This document shows positions 1 through 13,762 of a DNA stretch of 64,000 bases, piece by piece. The notes below the pieces were generated by a model, which saw nothing but the letters and a program-made list of their open reading frames with translations, ran no database searches and was not told the origin of the DNA. Origin of the DNA: Motacilla alba alba (lineage: Eukaryota; Chordata; Aves; Passeriformes; Motacillidae); the NCBI RefSeq assembly GCF_015832195.1, contig NC_052018.1, positions 53,629,666 to 53,693,665 on the forward strand, read 5' to 3'. The translations under genes and the position numbers were made by a program. Each line of letters begins with the position of its first letter. The stretch's first letter is position 1.

Positions 1-2244
1 AACGTAAGCAATAGCACCTGTACAAAACATTCAATTTCAGAGAAAGAATGCTGTCCTCCATTCATGACACATTTCTAAAAAATTCTTTGTTCCAGCCTGG
101 AAGAACTGACACGCCACTAAATTCTTGCTTTAGGGTTTGTTTTGGTAAAGGAAAGCAAAATCTGGACAAAATAAAACATTAATCAAACCACTCTTATCTG
201 TCTGCAACTCCAGAAAGTTGCCTGGTCAGCTTCGTGGAACCATAACTTGATTTGGCCTGAATGAAAAGCCAGCCTGTGTTCTCTCTATCAGTTCTTTGAC
301 CTTTTAAAATATTATTCAAAGAAGAGGCTAAAGCTGTTCCTGGAACAATTGAAAGTAAAAAAAAATGAGGATAATTTTGTTTCTAATTGTGAAAATGTCA
401 CTGATAATGACAGTAATTTGGAGGGGAAAGAAGTGTCACTAGGGCACAATTCTTTGTGTTGCATAGTCCACATACCTAGTTAGAGGTCAAGTAGATATTG
501 GAGGTGTTCCCAGGAAAAATAAAGCTAATTAAATATTTCTTTAGGCAGCCATGTTGAAAGAAAAATGCAAGAGGAAGGTCAAACAGATTCTTAAAATGGC
601 ACTAGGAGACAGCTGAAGATAAAAATCTTGAGCAACAACAAAAAGAAAAAAAATTAAAAGGTGGAGGCAGCATCCCTCATAACACAAAGACAAATCTCAG
701 GAAAGAAGTCTAAGCCTAAACTAAGTAAGCCTAAACTCAAAATGCATCTTAAACATGTCTGCAGCCAGACAGAATACAGACACAGTCCAATTTTTTTCTT
801 GTAGTGTCCAATTATATTATCTTTACAAACCTTTTGGAAAAGGAGCTATTCTTTCTAGTAAAACAGACAGTTTTATCACCTTTCAATTACCTCATTGTCA
901 TTTATTGGCACATTCTACCCAACAGCATTTTCTCTGCTCCACTGATAGAAGTAGCAACCAACACATAGGGCACAAAAGATGGCAGACTTAAATCACATTG
1001 CAGAAAGTCCAGAGGTGCAAAATAGGATTAAAAAAAAACCAAACAAAGAGAGGGCATTGGCAAAAGTGAGGATTGAAGCACGCTATATTTGTGAGAACTT
1101 GCAGATGTCTTCTCCTCTTCAGTGCACTAAGGTGGCCAAGTACCATGCTGCATACATTCAAATTGTGCCTCAGTATCACATATTAAAAACCAAAGGAAAA
1201 CAACAAACCACCCTCCAACTGAAAGTGTCCAGCTGCTAAAATGAAGCTGTGCTTCATCCACCGCCAAACAGCTGCTCCTTTCTATCTCCAATAAAAAGAA
1301 GGGGAAAATATTGCAGTGGCTAGTGATGCAGGCCATAGATCACAAGCTTGATCACACTAAATGTATCTTGTTTTTTCTAGAACACACAAGGCATCCAGTC
1401 CAAGAGAAGCAGAAAGTTGAAGAATAAATCATTAGTCAAGACATTTCCAACTGCTGTCAACACAATTCAAAGTCAGAGTAAAGTTCAAAGCAAGCATTAA
1501 AAGTCATGAGACTTCAATCTCAATTATTAAGAAAAGAGAAACATCTAGTTTACCCCTAACTCCCTTCAAAAGCAGTAGCCTTTATATCTCCAGTTGTTAA
1601 AAAACACAACTTATGTTACCATGAGGATGTCAATATAAGAATAAAGCTGAGATTTTCACATAAACTCAGAACTCCAACTTCAGGTAAAAAAGTAAAACAG
1701 AAAAAAAATATTTTTAGACTTAATCCTGATTGGATGGTGAAATAGATCAGGTAAACAATACAATATGCTATTCTTGATTTTCTCAGGAAATGAGTACACC
1801 AGTTTACTGAAGTAAGATAGCTTTACTAAAAACACATATGGCATTGATGCTTTGTAGTATTCTATACCTTGTGTCCACAAACAGGTAAAGTTCCATATGG
1901 CTTACAGGACATATCCCCAGATAGGCTCAAGGAGCAAAAAAGCTAATATAAATATTGAAAAAATTGAATAAAAGATTCATCTAGATTCCACAAACTATAA
2001 GATGCTTGGCACATTTGAGTAAAGTTCAAATTCATTTATCTTATAATCCATTTATTTATAGAAAGTTCCGGACACAAACTCTAAATTGAGCAAAGTATTT
2101 TTCCTGGCATTTTTTTATTCAAATTAACCAATTCACGTGGTGTTAGGACACTCATTATTAATAAAATTAGAACTCATTGAAAATTATCTCTGCTTTATAA
2201 GCCTTGAACTAACATTGTGCAATGTCTACACCTTTCAGACCACA

Positions 2245-2718
2245 TTGATAAGGGAGTGTGTTCAGAGAAGGGCAACCAGGTTCATGAAAGGTCAAGAAAA
2301 TGTATCTTATGAGGATCAGCTGAGGGAGATGGGTTTGTTTAGTCGAGAGAAGAGGAAGCTCACAGAAGACCTCATCACTCTCTACAACTCCCTGAAAGGA
2401 GTTGGCAGTGAGTTGGGGACTCATCTCTCCTGCTGTGCCTGTAGTTAGAGGACCAGAGTAAATGGCCTTAAGGTGAGACAAGGGAGATTCATATTAGATA
2501 GCAGAAAAAAGTTTTGTCACTGTTCAGATAGTCTGGCATTAGAATAGGTGGCCTGGGAAGGAGGTGGAGTCACAATCCCTGGAGGTGTTTAAAAGGTGTC
2601 TGGATCTGGCACTGGGGGATGATTTGGGGGTTACAGTGGTAGTGCTGAGTTGATGGTTGGACTTGATGGTCTTAAAAGTCTCTTCCAACCTTGAAAATTC
2701 TATCATTCTGTGAGATTT
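2245..2718 (+). mobile_element. CR1 LINE, 5'-truncated 3' end
   Basis: Seen: a sense-oriented series of phrases typical of bird CR1 3' ends. It runs from the segment around AGGATCAGCTGAGGGAGATG through the purine-rich AGAGAAGAGGAAGCTCACAG to GGAGGTGGAGTCACAATCCC, and ends in CTTCCAACCTTGAAAATTC with a decayed ATTCTGTGA terminus. Known: CR1 is a non-LTR retroposon that is usually 5'-truncated and lacks a poly(A) tail, ending instead in short 8-bp-type repeats. Only the last few hundred bases are here, so no reverse transcriptase remains. Orientation is antisense to PTPRK. The 5' boundary is approximate. Confidence 0.88.
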
Positions 2719-5700
2719 TGTACTTACATCCTCCTTTCTTGGAGGAAAAATGTAACATTAAATTGACTGTTGAGAGGCTTTTCCCTACCATCCCTACTGA
2801 CCATTCTTATTAGTCTGTAAGGTTTCTAATGTGAGTCAATTCTAAGCAATTTTTAATTCCCAAAAGGGTGCTCTCACTTTTTCCTAACACTGTTCACTGA
2901 GTTTTGTCTCTCTTTAGTCCCCAAACCCATCAATATAAATTTTCTCTTTTGTTTAATAGTAAAGAGTTCAGGAAAGTGAAAAATTTCACTTGTTACCACA
3001 TACAGACATCAACTGGGATGGTACACTCAAAGTGTTCGACAAGACATGCCGAAAGGCTAAGAAAATGGACACAGAATAACTATATGAAATGTTATAGATG
3101 AGGTCCTGGAAACAAAGAGGTTTTAAAAGAAATAAAATAAAAACCACGAAAAAATTAGGGAAGAGATGAAAATTCAAATATCAGTCCTAATGCAACAGCG
3201 TCATCCTTCCTTATGAAGGAGGTAGGACACAGAGTCTGCCATTAGCACTGTGAACATACCTGGGGAACAGGGGAGAGAAACACATTCATTTTCCTTGTAA
3301 CACTCCTTAAATGTTCTCCAAGACATGCCTGTTAGCAGCTCCATATCAATCTCAATGACAAGCTCTCTAGTAAAACGGCACATCCAAATTCAACACTGCA
3401 TCTCAGCAGGAAGAAATCTATTTTTCTGCATGTAGCTAAGCTTCCCTCTTCTTCAGGAGAGGCAGATATGTTTCTCACCACTTTCTATATAATACTGCAA
3501 ATATTCCAGCAGTTAACACTGCAGAAAAATCCTGCAATATTAATTATTAAACAGACAAATATTTAAAACTCTTTAGGAAAGAAAAAATTTCTATCCAAAC
3601 TACTCTGCGCAAACTTTTTGTAATCTCTTTAAAATTATCTTCAAATAACTCCCCAACCAAGATGATTAAAGGTCACTGGCACATCGCAAAGCATATTTTT
3701 ATGAGATAAATTCCATTATAATTGCAACAACTTTTCCACCAACAATTTAGACACAGAGTCAAATTATCCATTTCATTTTCATTTGCACCTCATGGGCTAG
3801 ATCATTTATCATGTTTCATGATAATGATCAGAGGGCACATAGAAAGTGATTTCTGGAGGTAACAAATTACCTATCGTATTAGCACAGCTTACAAGATCCT
3901 GTCAACAGGTACCACACATAAATAAGAGGTAATTAAATTCACCATGTGCAGGAGTGTTTGATATGCTGCTTGCTTTCCTAGAAGCTGGCAAAAAAATCTA
4001 GGTTACTAAATTCAACATTCCAAATTAGCTGCTTAAGTACAATAGTTTAGCTCTTCATAACACATCAGGAATCATTATGCCACTGGAACACCAACAGGTA
4101 GACAGCATGCAGTGGGCTTAAGATCTGGAGACGAATCTCATCATCGAGCATTATTGCTTCTTGCCACTGAATCATCCATCATGTCTCTGAGACAGCTTGG
4201 AATGATAGTGCCAGACCCTCACAGTACTGCTCCTTGAACTCTGTCTCATCCATCTTTTGCATCATTCCCCATTTGCAGCGAAGTATCATCTCCTTGCTGC
4301 AAAACTGAGGGTGAACCTGTAATGCCTTTAACCTGCAGTGCCACTCTAATAGTAATTGATTTCTTTTTATTGCAGGGACGGTGCTCACTGAGACTACGTA
4401 CAGCTGCTGAGGATGAGAGATGTTCAGAACGGTACAATGCAAGCACCTATGTATTTAGCAGCATGACCTGTTTTCAAGGAAATAGTTTTATTTTCATTGC
4501 TAGCTATTTTATAATGTGTATACATTTATCAATATATAAAATTGGTATAGGAATATATATGCAGTTTGTTTTCCTGCAGTTGAACTACAATTCAATAGCA
4601 AGATTCATGCAAAAGCAGCTGAAAATAAATGTCAGTGTGGCTTCATTTTGTATTTTCGTTAAGTGATTCAGCATTAGAACACTTAGATTTTTTAAATACA
4701 TACTAAAGCACACAGGTGCACCTGCATTAAAAAAGCAACTTAAATTAACTCTACATTGATCATGGTGAGACTTCACTAGCATGATGACTTGTGTACCATA
4801 AACCACCCAAGACTAAGCGTTTTAATTCAGCTTTGCCTGAATGCTGTTATAAAAGTTTAATAAATCAAAATGATCAAAATGCCCCCAGTGGCAGGTTGGG
4901 ATTCAGTTTCCAATTCAAATTCCCTTTAATATATGGCTTCTCTGACATCCTGCATTTTCTGCCATCTATGTTGAATTCCAAATGCACTCCTTTTCATCAT
5001 TACCATGCACCTACTCATCGGCACCCTTTTTAACAACTCTGCACAATACAGAGATGTCAAACCTAGAGGGGATTTCCCCTCCCCAAAACTGGAAAATGAT
5101 GGCAAGTAACAGAACTTTGTCTATACTTAAGTAAATATTTTAACCTCCATGGTAATGTCTGTGGCATTTAAACTGAGAAAGACCATTCTGAGCTGCAGTA
5201 TTCAAATGAAATATTTGATTTAAATAAATGTAGAGACAGACCAGATACTGGAAGGGAAATTATCCAAGTGAAATACAGCAGTGATATGGTGGAGCAGTCT
5301 GGAGACATCTCTAATTACAATGAGAGAAATCACTTTATTGCAAATGATCTTCATGTCACTGTACTTGGATAAAACACAGATATAAGAAACAAAGAATCCC
5401 CTTATTTCCTCCCTGAAGTGATACCTGCCAAAAACTTTTTCCTTGCCTCTTTTTTTTCCTTTGCACTGACTCCCATTAAGCCTAAAGGCCAACACTTTAC
5501 ACTTTAATTTCCCAAATGCTTTATTTGGTGTTTGGATTCATTTAAGTAATTTCACAATAAGTAGGCACATGAGAAAATGGCAAAGGTATAGGAGAGCACC
5601 TAAACAGTGAGATGTCACACCTGTGATATCACTAGCAACACCATTTTGGATGAGGCTGAGTAAAGCAGCATCATGTCCCAGTTTCGCTGGATTATGCAGA

Positions 5701-6059
5701 GCAGGTGATATCAGTTTCTCCTGCCTGTAAGGGGGCTGATAAAACCTGGTCTGCCACAGAGGCAGGAAACCCATGAGGAATATTACCTAAAGCCAGGAAT
5801 ATTACCAAAGCCTGACACCACAGAGCTGACTGTTCAGCAACCGTGAGCCACTCGGTCAAGATCATCTCAGGTCACCACCCATTACAGGCTCCCACTGATT
5901 TTCATTGACCCTGCAGCTGTATTTATTTTGCTGCCAAACCATGGCAAGGTCTCCACAAGAGCTGACAAGAATAAGTAGCAGTCCACTGCCTGGCAAGCAG
6001 GGAAGGGCCCTTTTCTGGAGATTTGCTTTGAAAGCACATTCCTGCCTGAACGTTTATGT

Positions 6060-6109
6060 AACATGGTCAAAGCCGGCCATCAGAAAAGCAGGCAGGCCGG
6101 CTACATGTT
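6060..6109. repeat. GC-rich bulged inverted repeat
   Basis: AGCCGGCC (6071-6078) and GGCCGGCT (6095-6102) are exact inverse complements around a 16-base loop. An outer arm, AACATG (6060-6065) with CATGTT (6104-6109), extends the stem across an uneven internal loop. It stands out because the surrounding intron is AT-rich and poor in CpG. Confidence 0.75.
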
Positions 6110-7103
6110 CATTCCTGGACACAAAGCAGTGTCACACCTAATGACAAACAAAATAAAATGTCACACCTACTAATTAGGGATGACAGAAGAAAAGCTATAT
6201 GTAGTTCTAGATGTGATCAGACGCCTAGAAATGCAACTATACTGACATATAGAAAAGAACCCTTCAGAAAAGAGCAGAAATAGCCATGCAAACATCTATC
6301 CAGCTAATTGTCAGCATTCCTAGCCTTTCTCCTCCTCTTTTTTCTTTTGTTCTGATTTCCACCCAGAGCCTGTGAAAAGAGTACTCCCATCATGTTTCTT
6401 GTCACTCAGAAGAGATCAGAAAAGAGAGGACTTCCACAGAAGCTGTCCCATGTGCTCTCATGCAGGCAGTAGGGAGCCTTGCAGAAAACGCAAGAGGAAC
6501 TCATACTGCTCGGACTCGTGAATCAAAGTGCCACAAAGCATCAACATCCATCATGGGTGTCAGGGAAAAATATACACCAGGCAATGAAAACTATAAATAG
6601 AAAATAGCCCTTGCACAAAATAAGGGAATTAACCTGTTAATCATTAATCTGTTCTGGTTCCTGCATGCTTTTGACTGACAAACTATGGCACAACATCTAT
6701 GTCCAGGCTGAGAGGGTATTGCCTTCTCTTAGACAATGCCTGAACCTCAGACCCCTGGGACAGAAAAATTCTAAGTCAGCCAAGGATGCTTCTACATCTA
6801 CTTTTCTCTGATACTCTGCCCCAGTCAATGGCTGTTGGGGCAGGACACAGAGCTACAGTACTTGGGTTTTTGCTCTGATTCAGACCAGTTACGTTTAAAT
6901 TCAGAGAAATTAAGATGTGTATCAACACTGAAATTGCTAGTTTTTGCCTAATGAAAATGTTTATTTAGCCTATATCAAGCAGTACAAAATTCCTGTCTTA
7001 TGAAGTAAAAGGCAAATGTGCGCTTTACCTTAAATGTTTCAGGTCTTCCTGAAGAATACATCAGAACTACAATAAAGCATCAGCTCACATTAGAAAAATT
7101 TCA

Positions 7104-7467
7104 AGAGCCAGTTGGAGCTCAGGGGGATATTGCCAATGTGTATAAACACCTGAAGAGAGGGTGTAAAGAGGACAGAGCCAGGTACTTTTCATTCAGTGCT
7201 GCCCAGTGACAGAACAGGAGGCACTGGGCACCAAGTGATATACAGGAAGGTCCCTCTGAGCAGCAGGAAACACTTTTTCTGACTGGGTGCCTGAGAACTG
7301 ACACAGGTTGCCCAAGGAGGCTGCAGAATATCCATCCTTGGAGATTTTCAGAAGCCATCTGCACATGATCCTGGGCAACTGGCCCTAGGTGATTCTACTT
7401 GAGCAGGGCAAGTTTGGTCCAGATGACCTCCAGAGGTGCCTTTCAATCTCAGCCATCCTGTGATTTT
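7104..7467 (+). mobile_element. CR1 LINE, 5'-truncated 3' end
   Basis: Seen: sense-oriented CR1 landmarks include GTTGCCCAAGGAGGCTGCAG, CCATCCTTGGAGATTTTCAG, and the closing CCAGAGGTGCCTTTCAATCT followed by CAGCCATCCTGTGATTTT. The gap pattern and wording differ from the copy at 2.2-2.7 kb, so it is probably another CR1 subfamily. It is 5'-truncated, non-coding and antisense to the gene. The start is approximate because the 5' part is diverged. Confidence 0.88.
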
Positions 7468-9697
7468 CATTTCAAATGTAAACCTATGCAGCCAAGATTG
7501 CTCAACACAGAAAGATGGAATTGAGCCTATGCCAAATACCTGGCATTTCTGTTGCCTCATGTGAATCAGTCTCTCTGGCTTATTTGAAAAATCCTGTCAA
7601 AACTATTTTCTCCTGCTTCTCCAGCAAAAGCAGCTTTCCTGCACTTCCTGAAGAAAATGAGCACTGCACCTGTTAATTATATAAACCAGAGACAAATATT
7701 GCCTGAGCAAAGGAGCTGAGCAGAGTTACTTCCACAGAGGAGTTGCCTGAGCAGAAAGTGAAGCTGCTGTTCTTTCTGATATGTAGATGAATGATGAAAC
7801 TGAGACTCCTATCTCGTTCAATTTATTCATTATGAGCATAAAGACTTTCTGAGGCATTTCATTCTTTTTATGTAAAGGAGGCAGGATTTGACTTCAGGGT
7901 GAAAGCCTCTCTTTACCTGCTGTAAGAAACAGAGGATTGAAAAATAGGAAGATTCACCTACTTAAACCTACTTAAAGAGGATAAGATCTTAATACAGTAG
8001 AGAAATTAAAACCAGAGAATGCCACAAAAAGATCAAGTTAATTGGATCCTTGACTCTCTGATGAATGCTTATACCTAAATATACACTCAAAATATAATTT
8101 GTGTTTTATTAGCAAGGTTTAGAAAAACTTCACAAAATAATTTCCTTCTTTTTCTAACTACTGCAAAGTAATTATGACATTATCATCTGCTCTTCTTGCT
8201 GAGATACAGCCATGAGAGAACTAGGCTACAATTAAGGAGGAAACTTAAGAGTATAAAGTAATGTTGAAGATGAGCTGAGTGGCCAGAAGAGTACCAGTAT
8301 TAATAGCAATACTCCAGGAATGCATCTTATGAACCAAGCACAACAGCCACAGGGGGCTTCTGACACAAATAAAATATTTGCATACCTCTATTGAAGTCTG
8401 CTGATGATTCAAAAGGAAACTTAGCCAAGGTAGTGGTGAAAAGCCCACAGATTTCAATAACTTGGACTGCAACATCTCTCTCCTCAATTTCCTTTCTGGT
8501 CTGAAATTCAGTAAGTTCAGTAAAACACACACCAATGGCCATCCTCAACACTGTTCAAAGATACAGTCCAAAGCCACTGTCTCTTGGAGACTGAACTTCT
8601 GGGCAAATTACAAAGCATCTCTAATAACCTGAACTGTCTAATATTTATGATGGTGGGTAATATCACCAGAGGGGAATTATTTTATTTTTTTTACAAATTT
8701 GCTATTTATCAGAGAACTTAATAATGGAAGGCAGAAATATGGGGCACTTTGGAATATTGGTATAAAAATATTTCAGTCCATTTGCAAGCAGGGAATATAA
8801 ATTCAGGCTACCTGATATATTTACTTTTTATCTGCCACCTAGTGCTCTCCTTGACATATTTTTAAGTCTGTTATTATACTGAACAAATAAACCAAGTCAC
8901 AAAATTGAATTCACACATCTGAAGCAAGCTTAGAGATTTCACTTATTTTTCCAGACAAAACAAGCACCACTGAAATTTGGAAAGTGCATTTCAGTCCACA
9001 GCTTTCTCAAATGGAAATATTTCAAAGGTTTCTTGTAAGAGAAAAAGAATAATGCTCCCATGAGAATTACTTGCCAGGGGCAAACTCCATCTTCACAGTG
9101 TTCTAGCATCACCAGGAACCAGCCAAATTACTAGCTTTCCTATATAAAATCCCTTAAGAGATTCAGACAAGAAAGCTGGAAAAATCACTGCCAGGCTTGT
9201 GTAGCAGGAACTGCTTCTGATGGCAAACCAGCCCAATAAGGCTAACAAAGAAGAGTCAAACATAATCACAAATCCCACCAAAACTTGAGCCTGATGACTT
9301 AGAAGAGAGACTGCTTGCAATGTCAAATCAAACACAAGAAATAATGATATCCACAAACCCATACAAGCAGGTCAGATGCCTAGAAATAGGTCAGTTCATC
9401 AGAACTTAGGATTTTTGGAAGAACATTCAGAAGACAGCAGAGGAAAACTGCCTTTGTCTGTTATTACTAACTTGGATTTACCAGGTGCATGAAGACAATT
9501 CCATATTGAAACTATAAATCAAGGCAGAGACCTCCCCTTGCTTTGAACCCAGCACAGAAAAGATGTTATGGTTGCATGAAGAAATGTTTAAAAGAAAAAA
9601 AATCATGTAGTAAAGCCATAAAAAATTGCTGTAATTTATGGCTCAGATAAACTTATAAACTTATCAGTAGAACCAGACATATGATAAAACTCTCCAC

Positions 9698-9716
9698 ATT
9701 ATTATTATTATTATTA
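9698..9716 (+). repeat. (TTA)n microsatellite
   Basis: About six ATT/TTA units in a row. Short, perfect trinucleotide repeat in AT-rich intron. Confidence 0.8.
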
Positions 9717-10304
9717 ACAAATACTACATTTGATTCATACATTTTGAAGTTTTTATCCTTTATTTTTCTACCTTATCTTTAACAAATATTTTCTTTCAAA
9801 TCATATGTGAAAGATCCACTAGATAAAATAAAACACACCATACTTCCTGCTGATTTTGCAGCATGTAATAGCATGATATCAAGTTTTGTACAATTATTTT
9901 TCTGATGATGTGCAGCTACTTTGCTAACTAACAACATGAGAAAGTAACATTAGCTTCATCCCCATCTCATACCCACTTTTAACACACCTAACTTTTTTAA
10001 GAAGTTGATCACAGCTGCTGTGTTGGACACTACCTCGTTTCTTGATGCACGAGGTAACTTTTCTGGCAAATACTGACAACTTCAGAGAAAGATTCCAGTA
10101 CATTTTTAAGAGCACGGAACAATGAAGCAGTACAAATACTGACTATGTGGCCAAGTTCTCTACTGATTGAAGATCAGAGCATTTGACACTGTAACTCCAA
10201 AAGGCAACACAGCTGTATATATGAAATATACAGGTGAGCCGAGGCACAGGTGATCTCTTTGGACACTTCTTTTGGGTCTACAATTGCACACTAAGCAGCA
10301 GAGG

Positions 10305-10352
10305 CTTTGACATTATCATCTGCTATTACTTTGACATTATCATCTGCTATTA
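10305..10352 (+). repeat. Perfect 24-bp tandem duplication
   Basis: CTTTGACATTATCATCTGCT plus ATTA occurs twice head to tail with no mismatch (10305-10328 and 10329-10352), and three further bases of a third unit follow. No mismatch implies a recent slippage or a constrained sequence. Confidence 0.95.
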
Positions 10353-10373
10353 CTTGCTCTCAAAAGCAAGTAA
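10350..10373. repeat. Perfect 9-bp stem hairpin
   Basis: TTACTTGCT at 10350-10358 and AGCAAGTAA at 10365-10373 are exact inverse complements separated by CTCAAA. It starts within the last bases of the tandem duplication and may have promoted polymerase slippage there. It is too short for a microRNA precursor, and no T run follows. Confidence 0.85.
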
Positions 10374-13300
10374 GAAACAAGTAAAAAAGAAAGAAACCAT
10401 CAGTGGCTTCTTGCTCACTCTTACCTATCTCAAATACTACAAATACTGTTCTTTCCTCCCAGCATCTCCCTCAAGTTCCAGTGCAGACAACCCTGAAGAC
10501 TTCAAGAAATTCCCTTCCCAGAAATTGCCAATTTACCAGGGAAAATATAAATAGACAATTAATCTGAGGGATATATTCAGGAGGGTAAGTCAACTAACAG
10601 TAATGACAACACCAAACTTCCTGTAAAAGGAAGGGAAAAGGGAAAACTCCTTCTGCACGCATCCAAGAATAATAGCAGCACCACAGAAACCATGTAAAAA
10701 AAAAAAAAATCAATACAGTGCAGCCACTGAGCTGGGAGCTGAAGACCAGCTCTTAACAAAGGTGAGCCATTAAATCATTGACTGGAACTACTTTTGGTAA
10801 AATCTCATAATTTCATTACAAATCCTATCCTAGTTCAATTTTTCTTCAAAAAACTAATCAGAGTAATTGAGTTATCTCTTTCAAGGTCTTGAAATGTATA
10901 CCATCCCTCCCAGGTAACTACATTTGTAATAGAGTTTAGAACTCCACTAAAAGTAATTCTTCTGCTAAATCTCAAAATGAAATTAAGATATTTCAACATA
11001 ATGTACATTATAGAACTGGAAACTTTCATTACTAATCAAGACTAACTTATAGTTTGCTCATCAGGAAAATATCAGATGCCTCTACACCTGTATTATGGTA
11101 TCACACATCTGTATAGACCTGGGATATATCCCAAAATATATCCATATCTCGGCCATGAATGCAAACACCAAGGTTTTGAGTTACTGTGCAACAACTCCTG
11201 TTCCTCATCCCTCACTCTCTAATAAACAGTGTTGTCAATAAAGTTTGGCTTCTACAAACCAAAGACCCTGTCGTTACTCAGAATTATCTGGAAGCAATAC
11301 TAAAGCCATGACAAAGTAAATTGTGTTTCATCGTTTTTTTTCCCTTCCTCTGCTGTGAGAACACACAGATCAATATTCTTCAGTATGAGAATTCTGCAGT
11401 GAAATTTTCATTTGTTACAAACAGCAACAAAAGGGCCCCAAGCATGCCCTGTCACTTCCAGTTTTGAAGGAAACGCACTAATAAACTCTTCCCCCTGGGT
11501 CATCTTTGACAACGGGCAATACTATGCCAGCTCTTATTAAAGGCAATTCATATCAGTGGCCCAAAAATTTCCTCTAAAATTATCATCTTTTGTATCCATG
11601 TAGCAGGATGTCAGCTTTAAAGTGCCACTGAGATATAGGACCTGTCATTATGGTTAATTTTCAGCACAGTTTTAACACCAGGGTAGCTGATCCCTAAGGG
11701 TATGGGTATGCTTTTTTGGCTAACAAGATTTATTTAGCGGTTATCCAGACAAACAAGAAAATATATTACTGTATATTGCTTTTCAAATACATCAGCAAGC
11801 AATAAATCCAACTATAAAACATATATCTTTGTTCTCTACCATGATGTCAAATAGATGAAAATGGTTTTGGAAGGTTTATCTTTTGGGGCATTTTTTAATA
11901 TTTTTTATTTATATATGTATATATGTGTATGGATATGTATATTTAAAAAAAGAAAAAAAAATTAAGATTCTTGGACTTCCAATAAAAAGCACACAAAAAG
12001 TAAAATTCATCTTAAAATAAAAAACCTCTATAGCTCTATATATACATAGCTAAATATCAAATTTATGATTTCAGCCATAAATATGGTGTTATCTATGAAA
12101 TTACCTAAATTTTTTAGCAGGACAATATGATGCATTTTAAAAGATGGTACTATGTAATTTTCTATTCTTGTTGTTTTTTGGGGTTTTTCTTGAGACAAAT
12201 AGTATTCTTAACACCATTTTATTGTGGTTTTATACTTGGAAAAAAAATAGAAAGCTTAATTTATTGGATAAATACATTGATTTGCCCAGCCTTTCTAACA
12301 ACAATAGTCTGTTTTCGTGCCTCAGCAGGACTTATTTCAATTTATTAGGATGAAGACCATCTTGCAGTTTCCTAGAAAAAAGATGTATCTAACAGAATAA
12401 AAAGAAGCTCTTAACATGTTATCTGAATCTTTGTATAGTCAGCAAGGCCCATTTTTATTGATGTTTTATAGCAGCCATAAAACCTGGTTGACCTCAATCA
12501 ACCGGCCGCCCAGGGAAAATACCTCTGCCAGCAAATACCAGACAAAAAATAGGTCAGGGCATTTCCTACACGGCTTTAATTTCTACATGCTGAGGACAAA
12601 CTTGCTTGCCCTGTCCCCGTTCCAGATGCAGTGTCTGACTACAAGATGCCAAACTGAGCAAACATCTCGCTACTCCACCAAAGAACCGAGCAAGAGCCCA
12701 CCGTGTGTCAGACCCCTGCACCCAGCTGGCCAAAACAGCCCCTCCACCAGGCAGCAGCCCCACAACCAGATTTTGTACACCTCTTCTTTTTTTCCAGTTA
12801 AAAAACTGTAAACCTCATCAGAGCTAAGAATGAAACAGGAAGTTTTGGAGGTAACATAATTTGGTAAGAAGCGGTTCAATAGCTTATTCCAGGCCACAGA
12901 GTACAAAGTTTTGGAAGTGAAAACTGAACTTCTATGTCCAACCACATCCTTTGCCAGTCAAGATTACATGTTTACAAAGCAAACAATGCAAAAAAGAAAA
13001 AAATCTCCAACTTGATCACACCACAAACAAGCTATGGTTGCACATCAGCAGGCTTTTGAATTAATTTCAACTAAAAAAGTATTTCAAGGGGGAAAAGCAA
13101 GTTTTCTTTTCTTTCCGTTTACTTCTATATTGGAAATCATCACAGAACATCTCCACAATGCTCCCAATAGTCCTTGGGTAGGTGAAAGTTTACAACTCTT
13201 TTAATCTACCTGTCTCCCAGGTAACAGACCAATGTATTATTTGTTCTACTACCAGTATGCTCAAGGCAACAGATTTTAAAAGGGAATGGTAACTACGTAT

Positions 13301-13587
13301 CAGGTGGAAGCTGATTTGCACCTTAAGTTCAACAAATAGCATTCCCAGAAAAGCATGCAGGCACATTCCACACACTGTGGGATCAGGGTTTCACACAGGC
13401 GCATTCCATGGAAAACAATTTTAAGAAGCTTTGCAAACCATTCTTTCATCTTAAGCAAGTTTCACAAGGCTATCTTGGTATGATCGTTTCAGATCAAGGC
13501 ATATGTAGGCTAAATAAAAAGTGTAAGCAGAAAGCACTGGTATTAAAAGCATTTAACTGGATAAAATGAAAATAAATAAAACTTTAC

Positions 13588-13762
13588 CTCGAACAATAAG
13601 CTGAGCAAAGTTTGAGACTCCAGAACCTCTCTCTGACTGAGTTACACAGCGGTATAAATCCTGGTCAGTTTTTGTCACCTCTTGCAACTTAAAGGTAGCT
13701 GCAAATCTTCTGTGATTGATATTTTTGGTCTGAGCAACTGGAATATCTTCACCATTTCTTCT
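13588..13762 (-). CDS. PTPRK: PTPRK coding exon, second half of Ig-like domain (175 nt)
   Basis: Seen: acceptor TCTTATTTTCAG, then 175 nt of open minus-strand frame, then donor GAG|GTAAAGT. It starts on a codon and gives 58 codons plus one base. The product begins RRNGEDIPVAQTKNINHRRF and continues with AATFKLQEVTKTDQDLYRCV and TQSERGSGVSNFAQLIVR. Known: DLYRCV carries the second Ig cysteine and the Tyr-x-Cys corner of an Ig fold. The sequence ends at the linker into the first fibronectin type III repeat. The INHRRFAA and RNGEDIPVAQ segments identify PTPRK over its paralogues. The exon ends in phase 1, matching the phase 1 entry into the Ig domain. The length agrees with my memory of exon 6. 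The next exon, FN3 repeat 1 of roughly 290 nt, should lie at lower coordinates, but I could not find it within the first 13.6 kb, so it is probably outside the window. Confidence 0.97.

Larger units (their letters stand above)
1..13587 (-). other. PTPRK: PTPRK intron after the second Ig exon (partial)
   Basis: Non-coding stretch at the 3' side of the gene as it lies here. It begins at the GTAAAGT donor at 13587 and runs off the window. It contains CR1 retroposon tails at about 2245-2718 and 7104-7467, a GC-rich interrupted palindrome at 6060-6109, a (TTA)n run near 9698-9716, a 24-bp tandem duplication at 10305-10352 with an adjoining hairpin, and an A13 run at 10696-10708. An AT-rich dinucleotide patch lies near 11890-11960. 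The short open frames in both strands show no recognisable domain and read through AT-rich sequence, so I regard them as chance. Nothing else was recognised. Confidence 0.85.
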
